From NCBI GenBank assembly GCA_041685935.1, contig JAWLES010000075.1:1-11449 (forward strand): 11,449 nt of DNA, in the 5' to 3' direction. Positions within the stretch are counted from its first letter, which is position 1; every line of letters starts with the position of its first letter. Positions 6,842 to 11,449 of this stretch are shown one piece after another. The translations under genes and the position numbers were made by a program. Under the pieces are notes generated by a model, which saw nothing but the letters and a program-made list of their open reading frames with translations, was not told where the DNA came from and did no database searches. This DNA is from JAIPEK01 sp041685935. Its GTDB lineage: Bacteria; Desulfobacterota; Desulfobacteria; Desulfobacterales; Desulfobacteraceae.

Positions 6842-7132
6842 TCAGCAGCATGCCCCGCCGCCGCAGGAGGCATTCTCTTTCCCTTTTATCCAGACCTGGA
6901 CAATATAGGAGGCTCACCCCACGCCGGGGGTCACTGATACGGCGTTGACAGGACAATTGTTCACACAGGCCCCGCATTCCATGCAGGCATCAGCGTCAAC
7001 AACACTCGCCCTACCGTCCTTCATCTGAAAAACCCCTCGCGGGCAGACCTCAGTGCAGAGGCTGCAGCCGATGCAGCTCTCCCGATCCAGAACAAGGGTT
7101 GTCACATCATCCAAATATCTCAAGTTGTCCAT
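6842..7132 (-). CDS. hgcB: HgcB, mercury-methylation ferredoxin, predicted selenoprotein (96 aa, Sec73)
   Basis: HgcB carries two [4Fe-4S] clusters and is required with HgcA for methylmercury formation. It is thought to reduce the HgcA corrinoid to Co(I) and to hand over Hg(II). Cluster motifs are CIGCSLCTEVCP (Cys20, 23, 26, 30) and CMECGACVNNCP (Cys50, 53, 56, 60). A TGA at codon 73 (6914-6916) would end the protein at PGVG. In the same frame the sequence continues for 23 codons to SCGGGACC and a final TGA at 6842-6844, giving the C-terminal Cys95-Cys96 pair diagnostic of HgcB. I read codon 73 as selenocysteine because of this tail, the SECIS hairpin after it, and the position's equivalence to the conserved Cys73 that I recall for Pseudodesulfovibrio mercurii ND132. 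The start has an AAAGGAA ribosome binding site; hgcA ends 25 bases upstream. The alternative, a 72-residue truncated ferredoxin, would be non-functional as HgcB. Confidence 0.93.
6881..6910 (-). promoter_or_regulatory. bacterial SECIS hairpin in hgcB
   Basis: Reading the minus strand after the TGA, 17 nucleotides precede a hairpin apex. TTGTCCA (6903-6897) pairs with TGGATAA (6892-6886), including one G-T pair, around loop GGTC (6896-6893). Below an AT-rich internal loop, TCCT (6910-6907) can pair with AGGG (6884-6881), one pair being a wobble. The apex CAGGTCTG is the same as the core of the E. coli fdhF SECIS, where SelB recognises the loop GGU. The UGA-to-loop distance is also nearly that of fdhF (about 18). 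This is by-eye folding; no energy was computed. Confidence 0.85.
6914..6916 (-). other. in-frame UGA predicted to encode selenocysteine (HgcB residue 73)
   Basis: The codon reads TGA on the minus strand between GTG-GGG and GCC-TCC. Coding similarity to HgcB continues without a frame change on both sides. Cysteine codons (TGC/TGT) differ from TGA only at the third base, so a Cys/Sec exchange at this position is the usual evolutionary relation. Confidence 0.88.
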
Positions 7133-7157
7133 GATAATTCCTTTTACTCCTTATTTT

Positions 7158-8363
7158 TTAAAACGCTGAATAAATCCAGACGCCAAGTGATATCAAAATA
7201 CACACCGACTGAACCGGAATAAACCGTTTCATCTCCTTTTCAACCCCGGACGGGGATGTAAAAGGAGTTGCCCCGGTAAAATTCATGGCCGTGTATGAGC
7301 TGACTGTGACGCTGAACAGCCATAGCGCTGCCAGTCCAGCCGCACCAGAGGCGGAGGACTGCACCAGGGCCAGTACCGGGACTGACAGAATCGCCCCGGT
7401 GATAATGCCTTTTAAGGCAAAAATCTTTGACGGAATAAACGGCAGCAGCACCGGGGTCACAAAAGCGCCTGAGACAATACCTGCCGCCAGGGCTATTACC
7501 GAGGCCATCCCCCTTTGCCATGACCCTGCAACCGAAAAAATTCCCGGCCCGAACCCGGAAATAACAAACAGCAGCAGGACGGTTACAAGGGCGGGCTTTA
7601 ACATCATCTGAATTTCCACGGGGGTCAGGATAAAGCGTTCGTACATGGTAAAACTCACCTGCCTCATTTCCTTATCAGCTTTTTTATCATTCCGCAAAAA
7701 CGAGCGGATATCCCGGGCCCTGATCGGGCCGTACACCACCCTGAATCCGGACCGGTTCTTCACCTCCCGTGCTGCCACCCCTGTTGCCCCGAGCTGGGGA
7801 ACGACAACCCTCTTGTGGTCAACGATTTTTTCCAAAGACGATGCCTGAATCCTTTTTACAAGCTCTGCCGTGGAAAAAGTCCCCTTGCTTGCCGCACACC
7901 AGACATTGATACCGCGTGTATCCAGAACCAGAATCCATGCGCTGACGCCGGCAAGCTCCTTTCTCAAGTGATCAAAGGTGAGTTTGAAGTTAGAGGTCAC
8001 CAGAACTTCGGAGGTTTTATCCGGTTCCCCGACGGCGTAAAGCCCGGGGGTCACAGTGTAATTATGCCGGTTTACGCCGCATCTGACTGCAAAGGTTGAC
8101 AAGAGATCGCGCCTCCCGAGAGCGGTCGTAACAACCGGAATCGGACCGGCATCCGTATCAATGAATCTTTCCACATAGGAACAGATCCTGTATCCGGGCC
8201 TCTCATGATCACTTTCACTGTCCCTGCTTTCCGAGGAACATCCCTGATCCTCTACAGGCATGGATGCCATGATTTTCACACCTGATGTTGAAATATTGTA
8301 ACCCTCTTTTGAATCCCGGGCCCTTGAGTCTGTTTTCAAAAACGCACTCTCCTGTTTTTCCAT
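7158..8363 (-). CDS. hgcA: HgcA, corrinoid protein of mercury methylation
   Basis: HgcA transfers a methyl group from its cobalamin-type cofactor to Hg(II). It has a cytoplasmic corrinoid domain and a membrane domain. The conserved core starts near residue 65 (ERFIDTDAGPIPVVTT) and runs through VTPGLYAVGEP and FKLTFDHLRKELAGVSAW to the cap helix NVWCAASKGTF at 153-163, with Cys156 as the expected lower cobalt ligand. Then come VPQLGATGVAAREV and YGPIRARDI. Five hydrophobic segments follow at about 255-273, 286-308, 316-335, 340-358 and 384-400. The loop MNFTGATPFTSPSGVEKEM before the last helix is typical of HgcA. Odd: the published cap-helix consensus N(V/I)WCA(A/G)GK has Gly where this protein has Ser159. 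The start at 8363, 3 bases after arsR, gives 401 residues. ATG 8270 is a possible later start that leaves the core intact. The first 60 residues look disordered. Confidence 0.96.
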   Translation of the reverse strand: MEKQESAFLKTDSRARDSKEGYNISTSGVKIMASMPVEDQGCSSESRDSESDHERPGYRICSYVERFIDTDAGPIPVVTTALGRRDLLSTFAVRCGVNRHNYTVTPGLYAVGEPDKTSEVLVTSNFKLTFDHLRKELAGVSAWILVLDTRGINVWCAASKGTFSTAELVKRIQASSLEKIVDHKRVVVPQLGATGVAAREVKNRSGFRVVYGPIRARDIRSFLRNDKKADKEMRQVSFTMYERFILTPVEIQMMLKPALVTVLLLFVISGFGPGIFSVAGSWQRGMASVIALAAGIVSGAFVTPVLLPFIPSKIFALKGIITGAILSVPVLALVQSSASGAAGLAALWLFSVTVSSYTAMNFTGATPFTSPSGVEKEMKRFIPVQSVCILISLGVWIYSAF

Positions 8364-8366
8364 TAT

Positions 8367-8672
8367 TTACAGATCCCTTATGCATGCCTTGAATCGTTCC
8401 AGAACGTCTCTGTCCACGCAAAAATATGTCTTCGGTCCCTCGACCTCTCCGCAAACAATCCCGGATTCTTTTAACAGCTTCAGATGCTGGCTGATTGTGG
8501 ACTGGGAAAAGGGAAAAATGTTTACAATCTCTCCGCAAACACAGGTATTGATATCAATCAGGTACTCCACTATTTTTATCCGCGTGGGGTGGCCAAGCGC
8601 CTTGCAGATCCCGGCCATCTGCTCTGTATCCATCCTCCCGGCTGTTGCGGTTTCACAGTTTCTTGTCTTCAT
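8367..8672 (-). CDS. ArsR/SmtB-family repressor of the hgc operon
   Basis: A 101-residue winged helix-turn-helix protein, first gene of the hgc operon. The family represses its own operon and releases DNA on binding metal or metalloid. The helix-turn-helix core is CKALGHPTRIKIVEYLI (23-39), then FPFSQSTISQHLKLLKESGIV (53-73), with the wing to about 87. INTCVCGEI (42-49) places a CxC pair (Cys44, Cys46) where arsenic/metal-type ArsR proteins have ELCVCDL, so thiol coordination of a soft metal is plausible. Further cysteines are at 6, 23, 74, 85 and 97. I chose ATG 8672 over a TTG one codon upstream; a GAGAGG ribosome binding site lies about 8 bases before. Work on Pseudodesulfovibrio mercurii ND132 described an ArsR-like regulator controlling hgcAB, which this arrangement matches. 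The inducer (Hg, As or another signal) cannot be read from sequence. Confidence 0.93.
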   Translation of the reverse strand: MKTRNCETATAGRMDTEQMAGICKALGHPTRIKIVEYLIDINTCVCGEIVNIFPFSQSTISQHLKLLKESGIVCGEVEGPKTYFCVDRDVLERFKACIRDL

Positions 8673-8688
8673 CAAGGGGCCCTCTCAT

Positions 8689-8713
8689 TATCGTTTATCG
8701 TCTATAAACGATA
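8689..8713. promoter_or_regulatory. inverted-repeat operator before arsR
   Basis: TATCGTTTAT (8689-8698) and ATAAACGATA (8704-8713) form a perfect 10-bp inverted repeat with a 5-base spacer. It sits 16 bases before the arsR start and overlaps the predicted -10 box, the standard placement of an ArsR-type operator. No other copy was noticed in the window. Confidence 0.8.
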
Positions 8714-8736
8714 TATTAATACAAAGGAGATGTCAA
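8708..8736 (-). promoter_or_regulatory. promoter of arsR-hgcA-hgcB
   Basis: On the minus strand a perfect -35 TTGACA (8731-8736) is followed, 17 bases later, by TATCGT (8708-8713) as -10. TATATC two bases closer is an alternative. The -10 lies inside the distal half of the inverted repeat, so repressor binding would block RNA polymerase. The predicted transcript start is near 8701, giving a leader of about 29 bases. Confidence 0.7.
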
Positions 8737-8876
8737 CACCAAAAATTCACCCGCATACGCAGAAACCCTTCCTGTTAAACAGATCACGGGATTTTTCCGG
8801 CTTGAAAAGCAAAAACAGTGAACTTTGATTTGACAGGGCCGGTGCCTTTGAAAACCCGTCCTTCCTTTTTTATGGG
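8737..8876. other. intergenic stretch without recognised gene
   Basis: This lies between the divergent hgc and helicase promoters. Short open frames here have no ribosome binding site or recognisable similarity. A CTGTT-A-AACAG palindrome at about 8773-8785 has no evident role. I see no gene, tRNA, repeat or att-like sequence. Confidence 0.5.
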
Positions 8877-8904
8877 TTGCAAATTCCGTTAACTCGTGTA
8901 TGAT
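8877..8904 (+). promoter_or_regulatory. promoter of the helicase-RRM operon
   Basis: TTGCAA (8877-8882), 16 bases, TATGAT (8899-8904). The predicted start near 8911 leaves a leader of about 94 bases before the helicase ATG. Confidence 0.6.
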
Positions 8905-8973
8905 GAATGATTCATATATAAGCAAGAGCACTTTCCTGTTTAATTTTTCTTCTCAGGTCGTCCTCGCTAACCC

Positions 8974-8999
8974 GGCTGTTACACAGCCATTCAAAGGAG
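8974..8999 (+). promoter_or_regulatory. leader hairpin and ribosome binding site of the DEAD-box helicase
   Basis: GGCTGT (8974-8979) and ACAGCC (8983-8988) form a 6-bp hairpin. It is followed by AAAGGAG (8993-8999), 5 bases before ATG 9005. This ribosome binding site fixes the start at 9005 rather than at ATG 8900, which would extend the protein by 35 unrelated residues. The hairpin next to the site could modulate translation, but nothing shows that it does. Confidence 0.6.
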
Positions 9000-9004
9000 T
9001 TTTA

Positions 9005-10129
9005 ATGAGTTTTGAAGCATTCGATTTTAATCCGTCAATAACCAAAGGCATTTCCGCCTGCGGCTACACAACCCCCACCCCGATCCAGGAAAAAGCCATT
9101 CCGCCGATTATGAAAGGCAGTGATGTTTTGGGTCTTGCCCAGACCGGCACTGGAAAAACAGCTGCGTTTGTTCTGCCCATGCTTGAAAGGCTTGGCAACT
9201 GTACCGAAAAAAAACCGCAGGCACTGATCCTTGCACCGACCAGGGAACTTGCCGAGCAGACCCATTCCGCCATCTGCGAGCTCGGGGAAAAAACCGGCGT
9301 GAAAAGCGTGGCAATATACGGCGGTGTGGGCAAATCACCCCAGATCAAAGCGATCCGCGCAGGAGCACAGATCATTGTGGCATGTCCGGGAAGACTTCTC
9401 GACCTGCTCAATGACGGAGCATTCAAGCTGGACGCAACACGGATGCTGGTACTTGACGAAGCAGACCAGATGTTTGACAAAGGATTTCTTCCTGATATCA
9501 AAAGAATCATAAAACAGCTGCCCCAAAAGCGCCAGTCTCTTGTTTTCTCCGCAACCATGCCGAAGGAGATCAAAGTTCTGGCGGACAATCTTCTGCACAA
9601 TCCTGCAACCATACGGATAAACGATTCTCTCCCTTTGCCTGCAATTTCCCATACGGTTTTCAACGTAAACAAAGAAAACAGAACCGCATTGCTCAAGAGC
9701 CTTTTCCAGAAGGATGACATGAAAAGCGCGCTTGTATTCACCCGGACAAAACACAAGGCCAAAAGCCTGGCAATGCAGCTTAAAAAAGCCGGGTACAGCG
9801 CCACATCCCTGCAGGGCAACCTTTCACAGCAGAAGCGGGATAAAGCAATGAGCGGATTCAGGCAGGGATTTTTCAATATTCTGATAGCAACCGATATTGC
9901 AGCCAGGGGAATTGACGTTCTCGGCATCTCTCATGTTATTAATTACGACCTTCCCGACACGGTGGAAACCTACACCCATCGAACCGGCAGAACCGGGCGT
10001 GCGGAACAGAAAGGGAATGCCTATTCTTTTGCAGGCAGGGATGATAAAAAGATGCTCTCCCTTATTGAAAAGAACCTGGGTAAAAAAATGCACAAGGCGC
10101 CCATGCCGGGCATGAATTTCGGCACATAA
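9005..10129 (+). CDS. DEAD-box ATP-dependent RNA helicase (RhlE-like)
   Basis: An RNA-unwinding ATPase of 374 residues with a complete two-domain core and almost no C-terminal extension, so a minimal DEAD-box protein. Motifs in order: Q motif GYTTPTPIQ (20-28), motif I AQTGTGKT (45-52), Ia PTREL (78-82), Ib CPGR (127-130, usually TPGR), II DEAD (151-154), III SAT (182-184), IV ALVFTRT (242-248), V ATDIAARGID (295-304), VI HRTGRTGR (325-332). Likely roles are ribosome assembly, mRNA decay or cold adaptation, as for RhlE-type helicases; the sequence does not discriminate. The RRM protein gene starts 62 bases downstream on the same strand, probably in one operon. Promoter and leader are described separately. 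Confidence 0.95.
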   Translation: MSFEAFDFNPSITKGISACGYTTPTPIQEKAIPPIMKGSDVLGLAQTGTGKTAAFVLPMLERLGNCTEKKPQALILAPTRELAEQTHSAICELGEKTGVKSVAIYGGVGKSPQIKAIRAGAQIIVACPGRLLDLLNDGAFKLDATRMLVLDEADQMFDKGFLPDIKRIIKQLPQKRQSLVFSATMPKEIKVLADNLLHNPATIRINDSLPLPAISHTVFNVNKENRTALLKSLFQKDDMKSALVFTRTKHKAKSLAMQLKKAGYSATSLQGNLSQQKRDKAMSGFRQGFFNILIATDIAARGIDVLGISHVINYDLPDTVETYTHRTGRTGRAEQKGNAYSFAGRDDKKMLSLIEKNLGKKMHKAPMPGMNFGT

Positions 10130-10191
10130 GCATATCAGCGCCATGGTGATCAAAAAGTTCGGCACCCGGAACCAGTAAAGGAAAAACCCAA

Positions 10192-10473
10192 ATGAATTTT
10201 TATATAACCAATTTAGCTTACGGAACCACTGAAAACACTCTGAAAGCACTGTTTGAAGAGTTCGGGGAAATCGATAACGTAAAAATTATAAAAGACCGGT
10301 TCAGCGGAAGGTCCAAAGGATTCGGCTTTCTGGATATGCCCAATAACTCTGAAGCAGACAAGGCGATTAAAGCATTAAACGGAACAATGCTTGAGGGCAA
10401 GATGATAAAAATACAGCAGGCGGAACCGGAAAGCAAAAAAAAGAAACGGTCCTCCAAAAAGAAAAGGTTTTAA
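10192..10473 (+). CDS. small RRM-domain RNA-binding protein
   Basis: A 93-residue protein made of one RNA recognition motif (about 1-76) plus a lysine/serine-rich basic tail (about 82-93, KKKKRSSKKKRF). RNP2 is FYITNL (3-8) and RNP1 is KGFGFLDM (42-49), with aromatic Phe44 and Phe46 in the RNA-stacking positions. Such bacterial RRM proteins are single-stranded RNA binders, often cold-induced in cyanobacteria and other bacteria. Here the pairing with a DEAD-box helicase suggests joint action on structured RNA, possibly with the helicase supplying unwinding and this protein holding strands apart. An AAAGGA ribosome binding site lies about 10 bases before the ATG. A strong terminator follows. 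Confidence 0.93.
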   Translation: MNFYITNLAYGTTENTLKALFEEFGEIDNVKIIKDRFSGRSKGFGFLDMPNNSEADKAIKALNGTMLEGKMIKIQQAEPESKKKKRSSKKKRF

Positions 10474-10578
10474 GTATTTCCTGAACCTGGAGAGATGATC
10501 CGGATCTGCAGCATGTGCAAGAAAACCGTCCTTTCCGATCTTCAAAAATTGACGAAATCGCGCAACCGCACGGCCCTG

Positions 10579-10623
10579 ACACGACAGGACCGCCCTTGTG
10601 AAAAGGCGGCCCTGTCGTGTTTT
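10579..10623 (+). terminator. strong intrinsic terminator after the helicase-RRM operon
   Basis: ACACGACAGG-A-CCGCC (10579-10594) pairs with GGCGG-C-CCTGTCGTGT (10605-10620). This gives 15 pairs with one A/C mismatch and a 10-base loop, followed by TTT and an AT-rich tail. It separates the operon from the convergent hibernation factor gene. Confidence 0.85.
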
Positions 10624-10645
10624 CGCTTATATTTCCGGACGGAAC

Positions 10646-11017
10646 TTACAGATCAATCACATTGTCCACAGGATTTCCTTCTGAATCAACTTCAGCACTT
10701 GTATCTTTAATGCTCTTTTTATTCCCTGCCAGGTGCCCGCTGTTCTTTTCCTTATCCTTCTTTATCCGCAGCTTCATTTTATCCGAAAGCGAATCAATGG
10801 AGGAGTAGAGGCTTTCCGATTCCTCTTTCATATGAAGCTTGAGCCCTCCGCAGTTGAAGTTCACCTCCGCAATATGGCGAAGTTTCTCCACCGACAATAC
10901 AACATCGGCTTCAGCCGGTCTGTCCAGCATTTTATCCAGTTTTTCCAGTTTTTCCCGGACATATGATTTCAGGGAGTCTGAAGAGTCGATGTTTTTAAAG
11001 GTAAAAGAGATGTGCAT
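10646..11017 (-). CDS. hpf: ribosome hibernation-promoting factor, short HPF/RaiA type
   Basis: A small protein that binds the 30S decoding region in stationary phase and silences ribosomes. The 123-residue product has the S30AE-type beta-alpha-beta-beta-beta-alpha pattern: MHISFTFKNIDSSDSLKSYV, the helix KLEKLDKMLDRPAEADVVL, then VNFNCGGLKLHMKEESESLYSSIDSLSDKMKLRI. A charged tail of about 30 residues follows (from about residue 92). It lacks the roughly 60-residue dimerisation domain of long HPF, so it is the short type with a slightly extended tail. Its ribosome binding site AAAGGAGGTT, 5 bases before the ATG, is close to ideal. No rpoN or PTS genes, frequent neighbours of hpf in Proteobacteria, are seen here. 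Confidence 0.92.
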   Translation of the reverse strand: MHISFTFKNIDSSDSLKSYVREKLEKLDKMLDRPAEADVVLSVEKLRHIAEVNFNCGGLKLHMKEESESLYSSIDSLSDKMKLRIKKDKEKNSGHLAGNKKSIKDTSAEVDSEGNPVDNVIDL

Positions 11018-11048
11018 AAAAGAACCTCCTTTAAAGAGTGGTTTGTAA

Positions 11049-11082
11049 CTTATAAACTAACGCATCCCTGAAACGGTGTCAA
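11049..11082 (-). promoter_or_regulatory. possible hpf promoter
   Basis: On the minus strand TTGACA (11077-11082) and TATAAG (11049-11054) are each good boxes, but the spacer is 22 bases, too long for a standard promoter. With a 17-base spacer the -10 would be the poor TAGTTT. One of the two boxes may be used with a different partner. Confidence 0.3.
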
Positions 11083-11151
11083 TGCGGACAATGCAATGAA
11101 ATCTCAAACAGGAATAAAAATATTGGGCTTGTGGTTTTGAAATTCCGGTTC

Positions 11152-11180
11152 TTGACATAAACTCATGGTTACGCTAATAG
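11152..11180 (+). promoter_or_regulatory. candidate promoter of the dehydrogenase gene
   Basis: TTGACA (11152-11157), 17 bases, TAATAG (11175-11180). The -35 is perfect and the -10 poor. It lies about 70 bases before the predicted start codon. Confidence 0.5.
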
Positions 11181-11251
11181 TGTATGCTTTGATTCAAACA
11201 AAATCCTAACGGCAAAGACCCATGGATTTGCCGCAGCAACAGGAGAACGGA

Positions 11252-11449
11252 ATGGAGCAAAGGGGATATGCCCTGGTCACCGGCGGAAACAGGGGAATTG
11301 GAAAAGCGTGCGCTGTGAAACTGGCACGGTCAGGATTTGATGTGGGAATCACATTCCGGTCGGACAGGGAGCAGGCAGAGGAAGTAAAGAAGACGATAGA
11401 AGCCCTTGAACGCAAATGCGACCTTTTGCAGTTCGACATCTCGGATTCG
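11252..11449 (+). CDS. short-chain dehydrogenase/reductase, FabG-like (3' end cut by window edge)
   Basis: The first 66 residues of an NAD(P)H-dependent short-chain dehydrogenase. The cofactor-binding glycine motif is TGGNRGIGKA (10-19), within the typical N-terminus ALVTGGNRGIG, followed by beta-2 GFDVGITFRSD and the DLLQFDISDS segment (57-66), where an acidic residue usually contacts the adenine. The closest named type is 3-oxoacyl-ACP reductase FabG, but the catalytic Ser-Tyr-Lys region lies outside the window, so the substrate is open. I chose ATG 11252, preceded by AGGAG at a normal distance. ATG 11222 is in frame and would add ten residues but has no ribosome binding site. Confidence 0.88.
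   Translation, partial: MEQRGYALVTGGNRGIGKACAVKLARSGFDVGITFRSDREQAEEVKKTIEALERKCDLLQFDISDS

Noticed and set aside
6574..6948. Open frame of 124 codons on the plus strand
   Set aside because: It runs through both tRNA genes and the convergent end of hgcB; not a protein gene.
6914..7132. Ferredoxin ending at the first TGA (72 residues)
   Set aside because: This would lack the HgcB cysteine tail, although the tail is encoded in frame directly downstream behind a SECIS hairpin; read-through as selenocysteine explains the sequence better than truncation.
8900..9004. N-terminal extension of the helicase from ATG 8900
   Set aside because: The extra 35 residues do not resemble DEAD-box proteins, the ATG overlaps the predicted -10 box, and a strong ribosome binding site precedes ATG 9005.
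9064..9927. Open frame of 287 codons on the minus strand
   Set aside because: It lies entirely inside the DEAD-box helicase on the opposite strand and has a serine/arginine-rich shadow composition.
10495..10710. Open frame starting MIRICSMCKKTV after the RRM gene
   Set aside because: It runs through the strong terminator into the antisense of hpf and has no ribosome binding site.

Overview
The window comes from a bacterial chromosome, most likely an anaerobic Desulfobacterota (deltaproteobacterial) sulfate reducer or relative. This placement is inferred from gene content, not from a database search. It rests on an ArsR-hgcA-hgcB mercury-methylation cluster, a UGA codon apparently read as selenocysteine, a GatCA transamidation system, and an argS-SPOR-gatC-gatA-mutL gene order. 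Coding density is high, ribosome binding sites are strong, and no insertion sequence or CRISPR array is visible.

Layout: (1) Positions 1-6374, minus strand: a tight housekeeping operon read right to left. It encodes a 152-residue acidic protein of unknown function, argS, a membrane-anchored SPOR protein, gatC, gatA, a 60-residue conserved-looking small protein and mutL, which runs off the left edge. Gaps are mostly a few bases. (2) Positions 6568-6759, plus strand: two serine tRNA genes (anticodons UGA and GCU), followed by a GC-rich hairpin shared with the convergent hgc operon. (3) Positions 6842-8672, minus strand: arsR-hgcA-hgcB. HgcA is the membrane corrinoid protein that methylates Hg(II), HgcB its two-cluster ferredoxin partner, and the ArsR-type repressor is the likely switch. 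A perfect 10-bp inverted repeat overlaps the predicted -10 box in front of arsR. (4) Positions 9005-10473, plus strand: a DEAD-box RNA helicase and a small RRM RNA-binding protein, probably one RNA-remodelling unit, closed by a strong terminator. (5) Positions 10646-11017, minus strand: a short ribosome hibernation factor. (6) From 11252, plus strand: the start of a short-chain dehydrogenase cut by the right edge.

The outstanding result is hgcB. A conventional reading stops at an in-frame TGA after 72 residues, directly after ...PGVG. Reading through the TGA gives 23 further residues ending in CGGGACC and then a second TGA, for 96 residues in all. That restores the vicinal C-terminal cysteine pair typical of HgcB. 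The TGA falls where, as I recall, the studied HgcB of Pseudodesulfovibrio mercurii ND132 has its functionally important Cys73. Seventeen nucleotides after the TGA lies a hairpin with a GGUC apical loop in the context CAGGUCUG, the same core as the E. coli fdhF SECIS. HgcB here is therefore very probably a selenoprotein, with selenium placed in the mercury-handling partner of HgcA.
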